NCBI GenBank assembly: GCA_947167345.1
Contig: CAMVHR010000019.1
Span: 1-56,000 of the forward strand
DNA from: an uncultured Treponema sp.
Lineage (GTDB): Bacteria; Spirochaetota; Spirochaetia; Treponematales; Treponemataceae
Reading direction: 5' to 3'
DNA length: 56,000 nt
Shown: positions 1 through 8,607 of the stretch, piece by piece
How positions within the stretch are numbered: the stretch's first letter is position 1
How the letters are laid out: every line of letters starts with the position of its first letter
Notes under the pieces: generated by a model
Told to the model about the DNA's origin: nothing
The model's input: the letters and a program-made list of their open reading frames with translations, nothing else
Databases searched by the model: none
Program-made: the position numbers and the translations under genes

Positions 1-44
1 CAATCATGCAGACGGCTTTCTTAGAAGCACAGCCAACAAAAATG

Positions 45-74
45 TTGACATTTTACGTGATGTCAATGTATAGT
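45..74 (+). promoter_or_regulatory. Promoter of the antisense antitoxin RNA
   Basis: A near-consensus sigma-70 promoter is visible: TTGACA at 45-50, an 18-nt spacer, and TATAGT at 69-74. Transcription should begin near position 81 and run toward the terminator at 131-171. It faces the small toxin gene on the opposite strand, so its product would be antisense to the 3' part of the toxin mRNA. Confidence 0.75.
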
Positions 75-80
75 AAAAGA

Positions 81-171
81 AATGGAGAACGCTCGTAAAC
101 GAGCGACTTGCCTCCGTTAGCTGTTAATGAAAACCGCCTTCGAAGTAGCCACACTTATGGGCGGTTTTTTT
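81..171 (+). ncRNA. Antisense antitoxin RNA (type I toxin-antitoxin)
   Basis: About 90 nt lie between the promoter at 45-74 and a strong intrinsic terminator, with no credible ORF. The segment contains a small stem (CGCTCG at about 90-95 with CGAGCG at 100-105) and the block CCTCCGTTAGCTGTTAATGA followed by a GGCGG-rich terminator. I recall this block as typical of the holin-like toxin loci (Hol_Tox) of Firmicutes. It lies downstream of and antisense to the toxin ORF at 184-264 (minus), so it would overlap the 3' end of the toxin mRNA. Function as antitoxin is inferred from arrangement and family resemblance. Confidence 0.65.
131..171 (+). terminator. Intrinsic terminator of the antisense RNA
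   Basis: AAACCGCC (131-138) pairs with GGCGGTTT (160-167), followed by a run of T. The A-rich left arm gives a U-run on the minus strand too, so it could also end the toxin mRNA. Confidence 0.85.
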
Positions 172-183
172 ATGCTATCTTAC

Positions 184-264
184 CTATTTAATTAGGAAGG
201 AAAGCAAGTCTATAACAAGAGTGATAATTGCAATGATAAGCATTGCTTTTTCGTAACTCGTCAA
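184..264 (-). CDS. Small holin-like type I toxin peptide (26 aa)
   Basis: A TTG start at 264-262 is preceded by a perfect GAAGGAGG ribosome-binding site (277-270) with a 5-nt spacer. The 26-residue product begins MTSYEKAM, is almost entirely hydrophobic from residue 8 to 25, and ends in lysine. The short polar head with an S/T-Y/F-E motif, one membrane helix and the basic tail match the putative holin-like toxin family (Hol_Tox) described mainly in Firmicutes. Such peptides insert in the membrane and are silenced by an antisense RNA, which is present here at 81-171. It is too short for ordinary gene calling. The TTG start is supported by the ribosome-binding site: an ATG at 283-281 opens a different frame with no such site. 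Confidence 0.75.
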   Translation of the reverse strand: MTSYEKAMLIIAIITLVIDLLSFLIK

Positions 265-357
265 GACGTCCTCCTTCATTCATGAGAAATCGGAGGCAAG
301 CCGCCACAATTTACAAGCGTTCGCCACAAATATAGCAAAAACAACTACCTATGGCAA
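265..357 (-). promoter_or_regulatory. Toxin promoter and structured 5' leader
   Basis: On the minus strand TTGCCA (357-352), a 16-nt spacer and TATATT (334-329), with TG one base upstream of the hexamer, form an extended -10 promoter. The leader of about 58 nt contains CCTCC (295-291), able to pair with the GGAGG of the ribosome-binding site (274-270). CTTGCCTCCG (300-291) is also perfectly complementary to CGGAGGCAAG in the toxin mRNA 3' region (116-107). Such competing 5'-3' and Shine-Dalgarno pairings are known in type I toxin mRNAs. Confidence 0.6.
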
Positions 358-400
358 GACATAGGAATTATGTACTTAATAAGTCATTAAGCTTTAGCTT

Positions 401-676
401 CTATTTCTTTCGCCAGCCATCCTCGCTTATTTTATCAAGTGTTTTTTCTGCTCCCATAATGCCTCCGTCTGTCTTTACAAGTTCGCCTATTAACTTCTGC
501 CTTTTTGGATTATCTGCCTCTTTAAAAATGGAACTTACGAGCCTTGCAACGTAATATTCCGCACGTTTCCCATAGTCGAACTTCCTGTTTAAGCCCTGTA
601 TCTCAAAATATGTAAGCTTAGAAAAAAAAGTATAGAAGTTTTTTGGAACAAAAAACTTCATAAAGTGGCGCTTCAC
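401..676 (-). pseudogene. Degraded C-terminal ORF, possibly Rpn-type nuclease remnant
   Basis: The frame encodes up to 91 residues. About the last 65 (from LTYFEIQGLNRKF to the end) look like real protein, with a GKRAEYYVARL segment and a GGIMGAEKTLDKISED segment loosely like the C-terminal half of PD-(D/E)XK transposase-like (Rpn) proteins. The first 15-20 residues are encoded by one copy of the hairpin repeat (633-660), so the natural N-terminus appears lost. There is no ribosome-binding site at the ATG. I do not recognise the family with confidence; a remnant left by repeat-mediated deletion is the likeliest reading. Confidence 0.35.
633..660. repeat. Palindromic hairpin repeat, copy 1
   Basis: TAGAAGTTTTTT, then GGAAC, then AAAAAACTTCA. 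GAAGTTTTTT and AAAAAACTTC form a perfect 10-bp stem around a 5-nt loop. The same 27-28 nt recurs at 740-767, with similar flanks (GT..TAGAAG before, ..GTGG after). It supplies the apparent N-terminus of the 401-676 frame. Confidence 0.7.
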
Positions 677-739
677 AGTTAAAAAAATGGTATGTCTAGA
701 AGCCTCGGAATTTTATAAAAGGTGTCTTAGAAAGTAGTG

Positions 740-767
740 TAGAAGTTTTTTGGAACAAAAAACTTCA
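740..767. repeat. Palindromic hairpin repeat, copy 2
   Basis: Second copy of the hairpin repeat, with the same perfect stem GAAGTTTTTT/AAAAAACTTC around GGAAC (742-766). The two copies lie in direct orientation 107 bp apart, which would allow slippage or recombination. The rest of 677-850 shows no gene. Confidence 0.7.
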
Positions 768-852
768 AAAGGTGGTATTTCAGAGCCTAATAATGCTGAC
801 GTTTTTGTAAATTATGTCGCGAAAAAGCTTGATTTTTGCTGAAATTCCACCT

Positions 853-915
853 TTCGTCCCTAAAATTCGACGTTCATCCCAGTTTTGTTGCAATTATTTA
901 AATTTGTGTTACAAT
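853..915 (+). promoter_or_regulatory. Tandem TTCATCCC repeats and extended -10 promoter (copy A)
   Basis: TTCGTCCC (853-860) and TTCATCCC (873-880) lie exactly 20 bp apart, the second within CGACGTTCATCCCAGTTTTG. An extended -10 box GTGTTACAAT (TACAAT at 910-915) begins 37 bp after the second repeat. The same arrangement precedes the lipoprotein genes at 30834 (minus) and 54324 (plus). There is no convincing -35, which fits activator-dependent transcription. It drives the chemoreceptor at 965. Confidence 0.65.
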
Positions 916-964
916 TTATAACTGTCTCATTAAAAACAATATTAAAAGAGAGATTTAATTACCT

Positions 965-3034
965 ATGAAAGAAAACAACAAGAGTAGCTCAATAATTTCA
1001 ATGGTTATTGCTGTATTCATCATGGCAATAATGGTTCTGTTCGGTTCTGTAATCATGTTCAGAAAGAATTCTGCAACAAAATTACGAAGTACCGTGTACA
1101 CAAAAATACTGGAAATAGAAAAAAGCCTTCTTCCAGAAAAAAAACTTGCCATGCAGCTGGCACAATCCCCTGCTGTTGTAGACTATATGGCAAATCCAAC
1201 GGATCCTGCAATCCGTGAAATGGCATTCAGAGACTTTCAGACCTTCCAAAATTCCTTCAGTTCACACCGAACATTCTGGATTTCCGATAACGACCTTAAA
1301 TATTACTCCAACATGGAGTTTTTATACGAACTTGACAAAAAAGACCCTGCAAATGACTGGTATCAGGACACAATTGATGCAAATCTACCGTTCCAATTCT
1401 ATGTAGACTATGAAATAGGCCTCAAAAAGACCTACATGTGGATAAATATTCTTGTTTACGGTGCAAGCGGTAAAGTTACAGGCATTACGGGAACCGGAGT
1501 TGAACTGACCGACTTCGTAAAGACCATGTATAATTCGCTTGAAGACGGCATTACTATGTACATGTATAACGCAAACAAGGAAATATCTGCATCAGAAGAC
1601 ACAACAGATCTTGAAAAACAGTTGCAGATTACAGAAGTCATTCCAGAACTAAAAGGATTAAAAGACTTTTCTCCAAAGGAAAGCATAATCCATTCAACTT
1701 GGAGCGGCGAATACCTTATTACACCAGTAGAATCGCTCGGCTGGTACATGGTACTCTTCATTCCGTTTACACCAAAGGCTTTCTTTACAAATGCAATTCT
1801 ACCATTTTCAATTGCACTCCTTCTTTTAATCATCTTTATGATTACCTATTCAATGCACAGCCTGTTTAAGCCACTCATTGAAGTGCGAAAAACCGTTAAA
1901 AACATTGCTTCCGGCGAAGCTGACCTAACACGCCGCTTGAACACAAACATAAAGACACCATTCAAATCAATCCATGTAATCGTAAACGGATTTAACAGCT
2001 TTATGGAAAAGATGCAGATCATGGTACAAGGGTTGAAGACTTCCGGCTGGCAGCTTGACGAAGTTTCAGAAACAATGAAATCTAGCGTTAGTGCTGTTTC
2101 AAATTCCATGACAAACATCAGACATAGCATCAGCAGTGTTCAGGAGCAGATTGAAAGTCAGGCTTCAGGTTTTGAAGAAACTTCTGCCGTTGTAAAAGAA
2201 GTAACTTCAAGCATTTCTACCGTAAACAACATGATTGACTCGCAGGGAAGAAGCATTCAGGAATCGTCAGCAGCAATCAATCAGCTCATGAGGAGCATTG
2301 AAAACATAAGCCGTTCTATGGAAACCATGGCATCTTCTTTCAACCAGCTTGATCAGGATGCTCAGAGCGGAATGAACAAGCAGCAGAAAGTAAACGAGCG
2401 AATTTCTCAGATTGATCAGCAGTCTCAGATGCTTCAGGAAGCCAACATGGCAATTGCGTCTATTGCAGAACAGACAAACCTTCTTGCCATGAACGCTGCA
2501 ATTGAAGCAGCTCATGCAGGAGATGCCGGTAAGGGATTTGCCGTTGTTGCAGACGAAATCCGTAAGCTTTCAGAAACATCTTCAAGCCAGTCAAAGACTA
2601 TCGGAGACCAGCTTAAGAACATTCAGGACAGCATTGGCGAGATTGTTACAGCTTCGCAGGAATCAAGCGATGCATTTTCTGGAGTTTCAAGCCGCATTCA
2701 CGAAACAGATTCTCTGGTGCGCTCAGTCCGCGTATCTCTTGAAGAACAGAATGCAGGCTCCCGTAGCGTAGTAACATCTCTTGCAGCAATGGACAAGAAT
2801 GCTGAAAACGTGCGCAATGCTTCTGCAAAGATGATGGAAGGCAGTACACAAGTCCTAAAGGAAATGAGCCGTCTTCGTGACTCTGTAGAAGCTGTGCGGG
2901 ACAGCATGGCTGCAATGTCTGAAAATGCCCAGAGTGTCGTACACAGCGGAAAAAATCTTGATGACAGCGTAGCTCTGATGGACGGAACGATTGACAAGCT
3001 TACAGGAGACATAAGCCGCTTCAAGACAGAATAA
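965..3034 (+). CDS. Methyl-accepting chemotaxis protein
   Basis: A 689-residue transmembrane chemoreceptor. A first membrane helix (about residues 10-32) is followed by a Cache-like extracytoplasmic sensing region (about 34-276), a second helix (about 277-299), a HAMP-like linker, and a long coiled-coil signalling domain. The conserved hairpin tip EQTNLLAMNAAIEAAHAG (about 501-518) contacts CheA/CheW. The ligand cannot be read from sequence; Cache domains commonly bind amino acids or small organic acids. The start follows GAGAGATTT, a weak ribosome-binding site. The gene is monocistronic, closed by a terminator at 3056, and its promoter belongs to the tandem TTCATCCC set. It is related to the receptor at 36921. 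Confidence 0.95.
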   Translation: MKENNKSSSIISMVIAVFIMAIMVLFGSVIMFRKNSATKLRSTVYTKILEIEKSLLPEKKLAMQLAQSPAVVDYMANPTDPAIREMAFRDFQTFQNSFSSHRTFWISDNDLKYYSNMEFLYELDKKDPANDWYQDTIDANLPFQFYVDYEIGLKKTYMWINILVYGASGKVTGITGTGVELTDFVKTMYNSLEDGITMYMYNANKEISASEDTTDLEKQLQITEVIPELKGLKDFSPKESIIHSTWSGEYLITPVESLGWYMVLFIPFTPKAFFTNAILPFSIALLLLIIFMITYSMHSLFKPLIEVRKTVKNIASGEADLTRRLNTNIKTPFKSIHVIVNGFNSFMEKMQIMVQGLKTSGWQLDEVSETMKSSVSAVSNSMTNIRHSISSVQEQIESQASGFEETSAVVKEVTSSISTVNNMIDSQGRSIQESSAAINQLMRSIENISRSMETMASSFNQLDQDAQSGMNKQQKVNERISQIDQQSQMLQEANMAIASIAEQTNLLAMNAAIEAAHAGDAGKGFAVVADEIRKLSETSSSQSKTIGDQLKNIQDSIGEIVTASQESSDAFSGVSSRIHETDSLVRSVRVSLEEQNAGSRSVVTSLAAMDKNAENVRNASAKMMEGSTQVLKEMSRLRDSVEAVRDSMAAMSENAQSVVHSGKNLDDSVALMDGTIDKLTGDISRFKTE

Positions 3035-3055
3035 ATTTCAACAAAATAATGACAA

Positions 3056-3097
3056 AAAGGGCTATCCACACCACGGATAGCCCTTTCTATTTTTTTT
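3056..3097 (+). terminator. Intrinsic terminator after the chemoreceptor
   Basis: GGGCTATCC (3059-3067) and GGATAGCCC (3075-3083) form a perfect 9-bp stem with a 7-nt loop, followed by TTTCTATTTTTTTT. Confidence 0.95.
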
Positions 3098-3269
3098 ATT
3101 TCCTGACTATTCCACTAAACTACAAAATAGTGCATAATATAGAATAGAAACGGTTCACACTGTAAACCTCCGTTGGAGCTCTGCACTGTGTGATATTCTA
3201 AAGTACATATCATTGTATGTGCCAAATTATTGAGGTGTACCAACACAAAAACTTTTAGGAGTATTCAAA
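3098..3269 (+). promoter_or_regulatory. Upstream region of the PotD-like gene with possible structured leader
   Basis: An extended -10-like AGTGCATAAT lies near 3129-3138, and transcription from it would give a leader of roughly 120 nt. The leader can fold with CACAC (3156-3160) against GTGTG (3188-3192), enclosing a CTCC-GTT-GGAG hairpin. AGGAG near 3258 is the ribosome-binding site. I recognise no known riboswitch, and the stems are short. Confidence 0.35.
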
Positions 3270-4313
3270 TTGAAAAACTTCACAAAACTCTTCAGCGTGC
3301 TTGTTCTTGCCGCATGTTTTTTTACTTCTTGTGCCAAAAAAGACAAGACGCTTTATCTGTACAACTGGACGTACTACACGCCAGAAGCCCTGCTGCGTAA
3401 ATTTGAGCAGGAATTTGACTGCAAGGTCAAGCTAGACAGCTATTCTACCTGTGATGAAATGTATGCAAAAATCAAAGGCGGTGCAAAAGGTTACGACATC
3501 GTAGTTCCATCAAACGACTTTGTTTCAATTATGATAAAACAGGGTATGCTCAGGGAACTGGATCAGAAAAAACTGACAAACCGGGACAAAATCAATCCTG
3601 TAATCCTTGAAAAATTAGATTATGACCCAAATATGAAATACGCAGTACCTTACGCACTTAGTGCAACAGGAATCATCGTTAATAAAGCAAAAGCAGGAAA
3701 TATTGACTATCCTCATGATTACAGCATTTTTGCAGACAAACGCTTTGCAGGACATGCAACGATGATGGATGAGATGCGAGAAGTCATTGGCTGCGCTCTT
3801 GTTCACAAGGGATATGATTTGAATACAACCGATGAAGATCAACTAAAAGAAGCAACAGACATGATCATTAATGAATGGAAGCCAAATCTTGTAAAATTTG
3901 ATGCAGAAGGTTTTGGAAAATCCTTTGCTTCAGGAGACTTCTGGCTCTGTCAGGGCTACCCTGAGATTGTATACGGGGAAGTTGATGCGGACAAATGGTC
4001 TGAAACAATAGATTTCTTTATTCCACCAGAAGGTGGTCCTGCAACGGTAGACAGCATGTGCATTTTAAAAGACGCACCACACTACGAGCTTGCAAATGAG
4101 TTCATCAACTTTATCCATCGTCCAGAAAACTATGCAGTGTTCATTGATGAATTCGGCTATCCTTGCGTTACAAACCTTGAAGCACTTCAGTATGTAACAC
4201 GTCCTGCGATGTACGATGCAGAACAGGCTTATTCTTGTACATTAAAGCAGGATTTGGGCGACCAGCTTGACAAATACAATGAGCTGTGGCAGAAAATCCG
4301 CTTCACAGAATAA
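3270..4313 (+). CDS. PotD-like spermidine/putrescine-binding lipoprotein
   Basis: A 347-residue extracytoplasmic solute-binding protein of the PotD/PotF type. The N-terminus is a lipoprotein signal ending in FFTSC with the acylated cysteine at residue 21. The mature part begins LYLYNWTYYTPEALLRKFE, the strand-helix start typical of polyamine-binding proteins, and contains YDIVVPSNDF and the YALSATGIIVNK hinge segment. It would deliver polyamine to a PotABC permease, but no potA, potB or potC gene is in this window, so the transporter is encoded elsewhere or this copy is sensory. The start is TTG with AGGAG 8 nt upstream. It converges on the hybrid kinase with only 4 bp between the stop codons. 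Confidence 0.85.
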   Translation: MKNFTKLFSVLVLAACFFTSCAKKDKTLYLYNWTYYTPEALLRKFEQEFDCKVKLDSYSTCDEMYAKIKGGAKGYDIVVPSNDFVSIMIKQGMLRELDQKKLTNRDKINPVILEKLDYDPNMKYAVPYALSATGIIVNKAKAGNIDYPHDYSIFADKRFAGHATMMDEMREVIGCALVHKGYDLNTTDEDQLKEATDMIINEWKPNLVKFDAEGFGKSFASGDFWLCQGYPEIVYGEVDADKWSETIDFFIPPEGGPATVDSMCILKDAPHYELANEFINFIHRPENYAVFIDEFGYPCVTNLEALQYVTRPAMYDAEQAYSCTLKQDLGDQLDKYNELWQKIRFTE

Positions 4314-4317
4314 TTAA

Positions 4318-7300
4318 TCAGTGAATGACCTTACGTAAAGTTTCAAAAAGAATCTTTACGTCAACGGGCTTTGCAATGTGGGCATTCATGCCAGCTTGCA
4401 AAGCCTTTTCTTTATCTTCTTCAAAGGCATTTGCAGTCATTGCAATAATTGGAACAGAAGCAAGTTTTTTGTCATCAAACTCCCTTATCTGCTTGCTTGC
4501 TTCATATCCGTTCATAATCGGCATCTGAATATCCATAAGAACAGCAGTATAATATCCGGCACCTTTTTCCTGAAGCTTTTTTATGGCATAGGTTCCGTCT
4601 TCAACATCATCAACTTCAAACCCCGCCTCACCCAATATGGCACAGGCAATCTCCCTGTTTAAGGCATTATCCTCAGCTAGAAGTATTCTTTTCCCGTGAG
4701 GGTCAAAAGGTTCTGAAGATTCAGAAGCAAATTTTTCAAAATCAGCAAGAACTTCATTTTCTGTCTGCGAACCAGAAGAATCAGTCACCCTCAATGGCAA
4801 CGTTACTACAAATTCAGTGCCGACATTTCTCTTGCTTGTTACGGTAATTTCACCACCCATCATCTCAACAAGGTGCTTTGTAATAGACATTCCAAGACCA
4901 GTTCCCGGAATGCCACTTACAGTAGAGGTGCGCTCCCGCTCAAACGGATCGAATATATGTTTTATGAATTCTTCGCTCATGCCAATACCTGTATCTTTTA
5001 CATGAAACACATATCGTACAGGATTCGTGTCATGAAGCTCAATAACTTTAAGCTCTACAGATCCTCCCGGATTTGTAAACTTTACGGCATTGCCCAAAAG
5101 GTTAAGCATAATCTGATCAAGGCGCAATCGGTCACACATAATATCAGGGTTCTGGACAGATTCCGTATCTACAACAAAATTCAGTTCCTTTTTTCTGACA
5201 TCTTCAGAAAGAATGTTCTTCAAATCTTCTACAATATTAAAAACATTCAAAGGCTGTTCTACCAGATGAATTTTTCCGCTTTCAATATAACTCATGTCAA
5301 GTACGTCATTTATCAAAGAAAGCAGATGTGAACTTGCACTTGAAATCTTTTCAAGATAATCTTTCGACTTCACCTTATCATCTATATGAGAGATTGCAAG
5401 ATTTGTAAAGCCGACGATTGCATTCATTGGGGTACGTATATCATGCGACATATTTGAAAGGAACTGGCTTTTTGCATTGTTTGCACTTTCAGCACGTTCA
5501 AGAGCTTCTTCAACAATCTTACGATGCTCAGTTTCGTTTTCAATTGCAGAAGTAATGTCAACTTTTACAACAAGTGCATAAGGCTTATGGTCAATGAGAG
5601 TTTTTGAAAAAGTCAATGTATAGACACGCTGATTACCTTTTTCACTTTTATCAATGCCGCGGAAATTCACTTTATATGAAACATCATAAGGCATGCTAAG
5701 GAAAATTTCTGAATTAATGGACTGCTTGACACGTGGAACATCATCAGGATACACAAGCTGCATTCTGCCTTCTAAAAAGTCTTCAAAAGGACCCTGCTCT
5801 TCAGAAACTATCCTGTCATTTCTAAAATAATGGAAAATCGTTGTAAAATTCTGAAGGTCTACCTGTACGACACCATCATACATATCATTTGCAGTAGTAA
5901 TAAGAATTTTTTCATAGTTTGCAAGCATCAGCTCTTTTTGCTTTTGCGAAGTTATGTCCTTGGAATTACCATAAGCAATGATATCGCCTGTATTTTCATC
6001 AGTTGTCAAAAAAATACTGCGGCGTACATAAACGGGGTTTCCATAAATGTCTATGGCAGGAGTTTCTATTGAAACTTCACTTTTACCAATTTCAGCACAA
6101 TTCAAAAGATATTGTCTGTTTATACTTGCTAAAAAATCCATCCGGAACGTACTTTTTATGAACCGTTCTGCCCATTTTTCTACAAACAAGTCATAGGTAC
6201 ATGGGAATTTTTCGTCCAGTGCAATTTCAAATGACATGGTCTTGTTGTCTTTCAGACGGATTTTTCCATAGTCAATTATATTCTGAGTCAAATTTGCTTC
6301 AAAAATAGTAAGCGCATCAGCAAGAACTGCATTCTTATATTTTTCAGACTTTACAAGCGCTTCCTGAACAATTGTATAATAGCGTTCCTTTTCTTCCGAT
6401 TTTTCTTTTAAAAGCCTTCTGTTTTCTATCTCCATTTTTCTTTTGTTTTTTCTTGATGTAAATGAAACATAAAAGACATGAATAACAAAAAGCATGATTA
6501 TAACTGCAATCGTGCTAAGCTGTATATATACAGCTTTGTGAAACACACCTTTATATAAATGGGCAGGAAGAACCTGTAGTACAAACCAGTCTGAATTCGG
6601 CACAGAATGAACACACCCGAAGCCTATGCCGTCCCGTGCATAAAATCTAAACACAGCATTATCCATTGAGGATATATTGTTTAAAAAATTCTCTTTTCCC
6701 TTAAGTGGAACTCCATATTTTTCAAGCAAAGCTCTCATATAAAGATCTTCTCCAAGATCAAATGAAGCCCCTATTATATGGCAGTGACTGTCACACAGAA
6801 TTCCAACAGTATTTTCGTTTGAAAACAAAGAATTTATTAACGGTTTAGTTATCTCTATTGATGGCAGGACACCTGTTAAAACTCCTACAATTTCATTTTT
6901 ATAGTAAAGAGGAGCATAGAAATTTACAAGATTCATAGAAACAGGGGAAGCTTTAAAATTTACCCATATTCCAGATTTTCCCTTCAGAGCATCCCGGTAA
7001 TAGTCACGCCCATCGACTACCGAATCCGAATCTGCTGGCATATATTCTATAAATGCAAAAGGGGTTTTCTCCTTTATTTTCTTAAGGACTTCGACAGCAT
7101 TTTCAAAGTTTTTATCTGTCATGCCATCAGAAACAATATGAGATGTAAGTTGAATACTGTTGAGGGCAGAACTTAGAATAAAATCAATTTCTTCCGAAAT
7201 CCGTAAAGTACTCTGCTGAACAGCAATGGTGGCGTATTTATCAACGGTTTTTCTGGAATCATTTGTATAGGTTGCAATGACTGCAATCAAAATAATACCA

Positions 7301-7350
7301 ATTGAGCTTCCAACAAATATCTTTGCAAAAGGATTTCCTTCTTTCATCAA
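4318..7350 (-). CDS. Hybrid sensor histidine kinase/response regulator
   Basis: A 1010-residue membrane-bound hybrid kinase. Helix 1 (about 8-27) and helix 2 (about 272-295) bracket a Cache-like extracytoplasmic sensor. A short coiled coil and two PAS-like regions (about 330-610) follow. The HisKA dimerisation helix carries phospho-acceptor H636 in SHDIRTPMNAI. The HATPase domain has an N-box (LGNAVKF) and G-boxes (DTGIGM, GTGLGM). A C-terminal receiver has acceptor D940 in MDIQMP and the KP motif near the end. There is no output or Hpt domain in the protein and no partner nearby, so the downstream target is unknown. The start follows CAGGAAA and is divergent from the methyltransferase at 7459. 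Confidence 0.93.
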   Translation of the reverse strand: MMKEGNPFAKIFVGSSIGIILIAVIATYTNDSRKTVDKYATIAVQQSTLRISEEIDFILSSALNSIQLTSHIVSDGMTDKNFENAVEVLKKIKEKTPFAFIEYMPADSDSVVDGRDYYRDALKGKSGIWVNFKASPVSMNLVNFYAPLYYKNEIVGVLTGVLPSIEITKPLINSLFSNENTVGILCDSHCHIIGASFDLGEDLYMRALLEKYGVPLKGKENFLNNISSMDNAVFRFYARDGIGFGCVHSVPNSDWFVLQVLPAHLYKGVFHKAVYIQLSTIAVIIMLFVIHVFYVSFTSRKNKRKMEIENRRLLKEKSEEKERYYTIVQEALVKSEKYKNAVLADALTIFEANLTQNIIDYGKIRLKDNKTMSFEIALDEKFPCTYDLFVEKWAERFIKSTFRMDFLASINRQYLLNCAEIGKSEVSIETPAIDIYGNPVYVRRSIFLTTDENTGDIIAYGNSKDITSQKQKELMLANYEKILITTANDMYDGVVQVDLQNFTTIFHYFRNDRIVSEEQGPFEDFLEGRMQLVYPDDVPRVKQSINSEIFLSMPYDVSYKVNFRGIDKSEKGNQRVYTLTFSKTLIDHKPYALVVKVDITSAIENETEHRKIVEEALERAESANNAKSQFLSNMSHDIRTPMNAIVGFTNLAISHIDDKVKSKDYLEKISSASSHLLSLINDVLDMSYIESGKIHLVEQPLNVFNIVEDLKNILSEDVRKKELNFVVDTESVQNPDIMCDRLRLDQIMLNLLGNAVKFTNPGGSVELKVIELHDTNPVRYVFHVKDTGIGMSEEFIKHIFDPFERERTSTVSGIPGTGLGMSITKHLVEMMGGEITVTSKRNVGTEFVVTLPLRVTDSSGSQTENEVLADFEKFASESSEPFDPHGKRILLAEDNALNREIACAILGEAGFEVDDVEDGTYAIKKLQEKGAGYYTAVLMDIQMPIMNGYEASKQIREFDDKKLASVPIIAMTANAFEEDKEKALQAGMNAHIAKPVDVKILFETLRKVIH

Positions 7351-7458
7351 ATAGTTTTTCCTGCTTTTATCAGTTTATTCTATTAAATTCTATTTTATCA
7401 CACAATTTTAAAAAGTATAGTATTTTCGGAGTAACTGTGATACTATTCTATCTACAGC
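7351..7458. promoter_or_regulatory. Divergent promoter region (hybrid kinase / methyltransferase)
   Basis: Plus strand: extended -10 TGATACTAT (hexamer 7441-7446) lies 12 nt before the ATG at 7459, predicting a 5' leader of only about 6 nt and no ribosome-binding site. Minus strand: GTGTGATAAAAT is a comparable extended -10 for the kinase gene. Neither has a good -35. Confidence 0.5.
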
Positions 7459-8589
7459 ATGGATAATATTTTAGCAGATAAAAACAGTTACAAAACAGAC
7501 AGAATTAGAGCCATAGAAGCAAAAGTAGAGGCTCAGAAAATAGCATTTTCACCGCTCACTTTTCAAGCAATACAGGCATTACGTTCTCTTTCAATATTAC
7601 AGATCATTGAAGATGCAGGAGAAAGCGGCATTTCCATTGCAGAAATTGCACATAAAGCAGGCGTTTCTGAATACGGTGCAGGAGTCCTATGTGAAATGGC
7701 CTTGGGAATGGGAGTCCTCAGGCATACAAAAAACACTACCTGCCAGAAAGATGAAAAATATATGCTCGGCAAAACGGGGTGGATGATTCTTGAAGACAAC
7801 CTTACAAAAGCAAACTTTGATTTTGTCAATGATATATGCTATAAGGGAGCCTTCTACCTTACAGAATCCGTTAAAACAGGAAAACCTGAAGGATTAAAAG
7901 TATTTGGTGAGCAATGGACTACAATTTATGAAGCCCTTTCATCACTTCCTGAGCAAGAAAAGAAAAGCTGGTTTACTTTTGACCACTTTTACAGCGACAT
8001 AGCCTTTCCAGAAGCACTTCCAATTGTTTTTGCCAACAAGCCTCGACACATTGTCGATATAGGAGGCAACACGGCGAAGTGGTCCATTGCGTGCTGTACT
8101 TACAACGCAGACGTAACAATGACCATTGTGGATTTGCCGGGACAGACTGCCGTTGCAGAAAAAAATGCACATAAAGCTGGCTTTGCACAGCGAATTCATA
8201 CATTTAGCGGTAATATTCTTGATGAAAGCACAAAACTGCCTGCAAATCCCGACGCAGTTTGGATGAGCCAGTTTCTGGACTGTTTTTCACTCAGACAGAT
8301 AACGAAAATACTGACCAAAGTACATGAACATGCAAGTAAAGATACCCTTGTATACGTACTTGAACCTTTATGGGACAGGCAGAAATTTATTGGAGAATCT
8401 TACGCTCTGCAGGCAACCTCTCTGTACTTTACATGCATGGCAAACGGTAACAGTAAAATGTATCGTTACGAAGAGCTCGTAGATGCAATTGAAAAAGCAG
8501 GATTTGAGCTAAAAACAGCTCACCATAATTTGGGGTCAAACTCATATTCCCTGCTGGTATTCAAGCCTTGTTTCAATAAAAACTTATAG
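7459..8589 (+). CDS. SAM-dependent O-methyltransferase, aryl-polyene-cluster type
   Basis: A 376-residue protein with the layout of the acetylserotonin O-methyltransferase-like family (Methyltransf_2). An N-terminal winged-helix dimerisation region (ISIAEIAHKAGVSEYGAGVLCEMAL, about 55-85) is followed by a Rossmann SAM-binding domain with HIVDIGGNTAKWS (about 197-209) and the acidic VDLPG segment. The conserved GGG of motif I is GGN here. Methyltransferases of this kind sit with a Ketoacyl-synt_2 protein and a PlsC acyltransferase in aryl-polyene and flexirubin clusters, and those are the next two genes (18-nt gap, then ATGA overlap). The substrate is unknown. The mRNA may be nearly leaderless. 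Confidence 0.75.
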   Translation: MDNILADKNSYKTDRIRAIEAKVEAQKIAFSPLTFQAIQALRSLSILQIIEDAGESGISIAEIAHKAGVSEYGAGVLCEMALGMGVLRHTKNTTCQKDEKYMLGKTGWMILEDNLTKANFDFVNDICYKGAFYLTESVKTGKPEGLKVFGEQWTTIYEALSSLPEQEKKSWFTFDHFYSDIAFPEALPIVFANKPRHIVDIGGNTAKWSIACCTYNADVTMTIVDLPGQTAVAEKNAHKAGFAQRIHTFSGNILDESTKLPANPDAVWMSQFLDCFSLRQITKILTKVHEHASKDTLVYVLEPLWDRQKFIGESYALQATSLYFTCMANGNSKMYRYEELVDAIEKAGFELKTAHHNLGSNSYSLLVFKPCFNKNL

Positions 8590-8607
8590 CAGACGGGAGT
8601 TTTCCAA

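Noticed and set aside
2..73. Possible C-terminal end of a plus-strand protein (frame ending ILRDVNV, TAG at 71-73)
   Set aside because: It overlaps the consensus promoter of the antisense RNA and only 23 codons are visible, so no protein family can be recognised.
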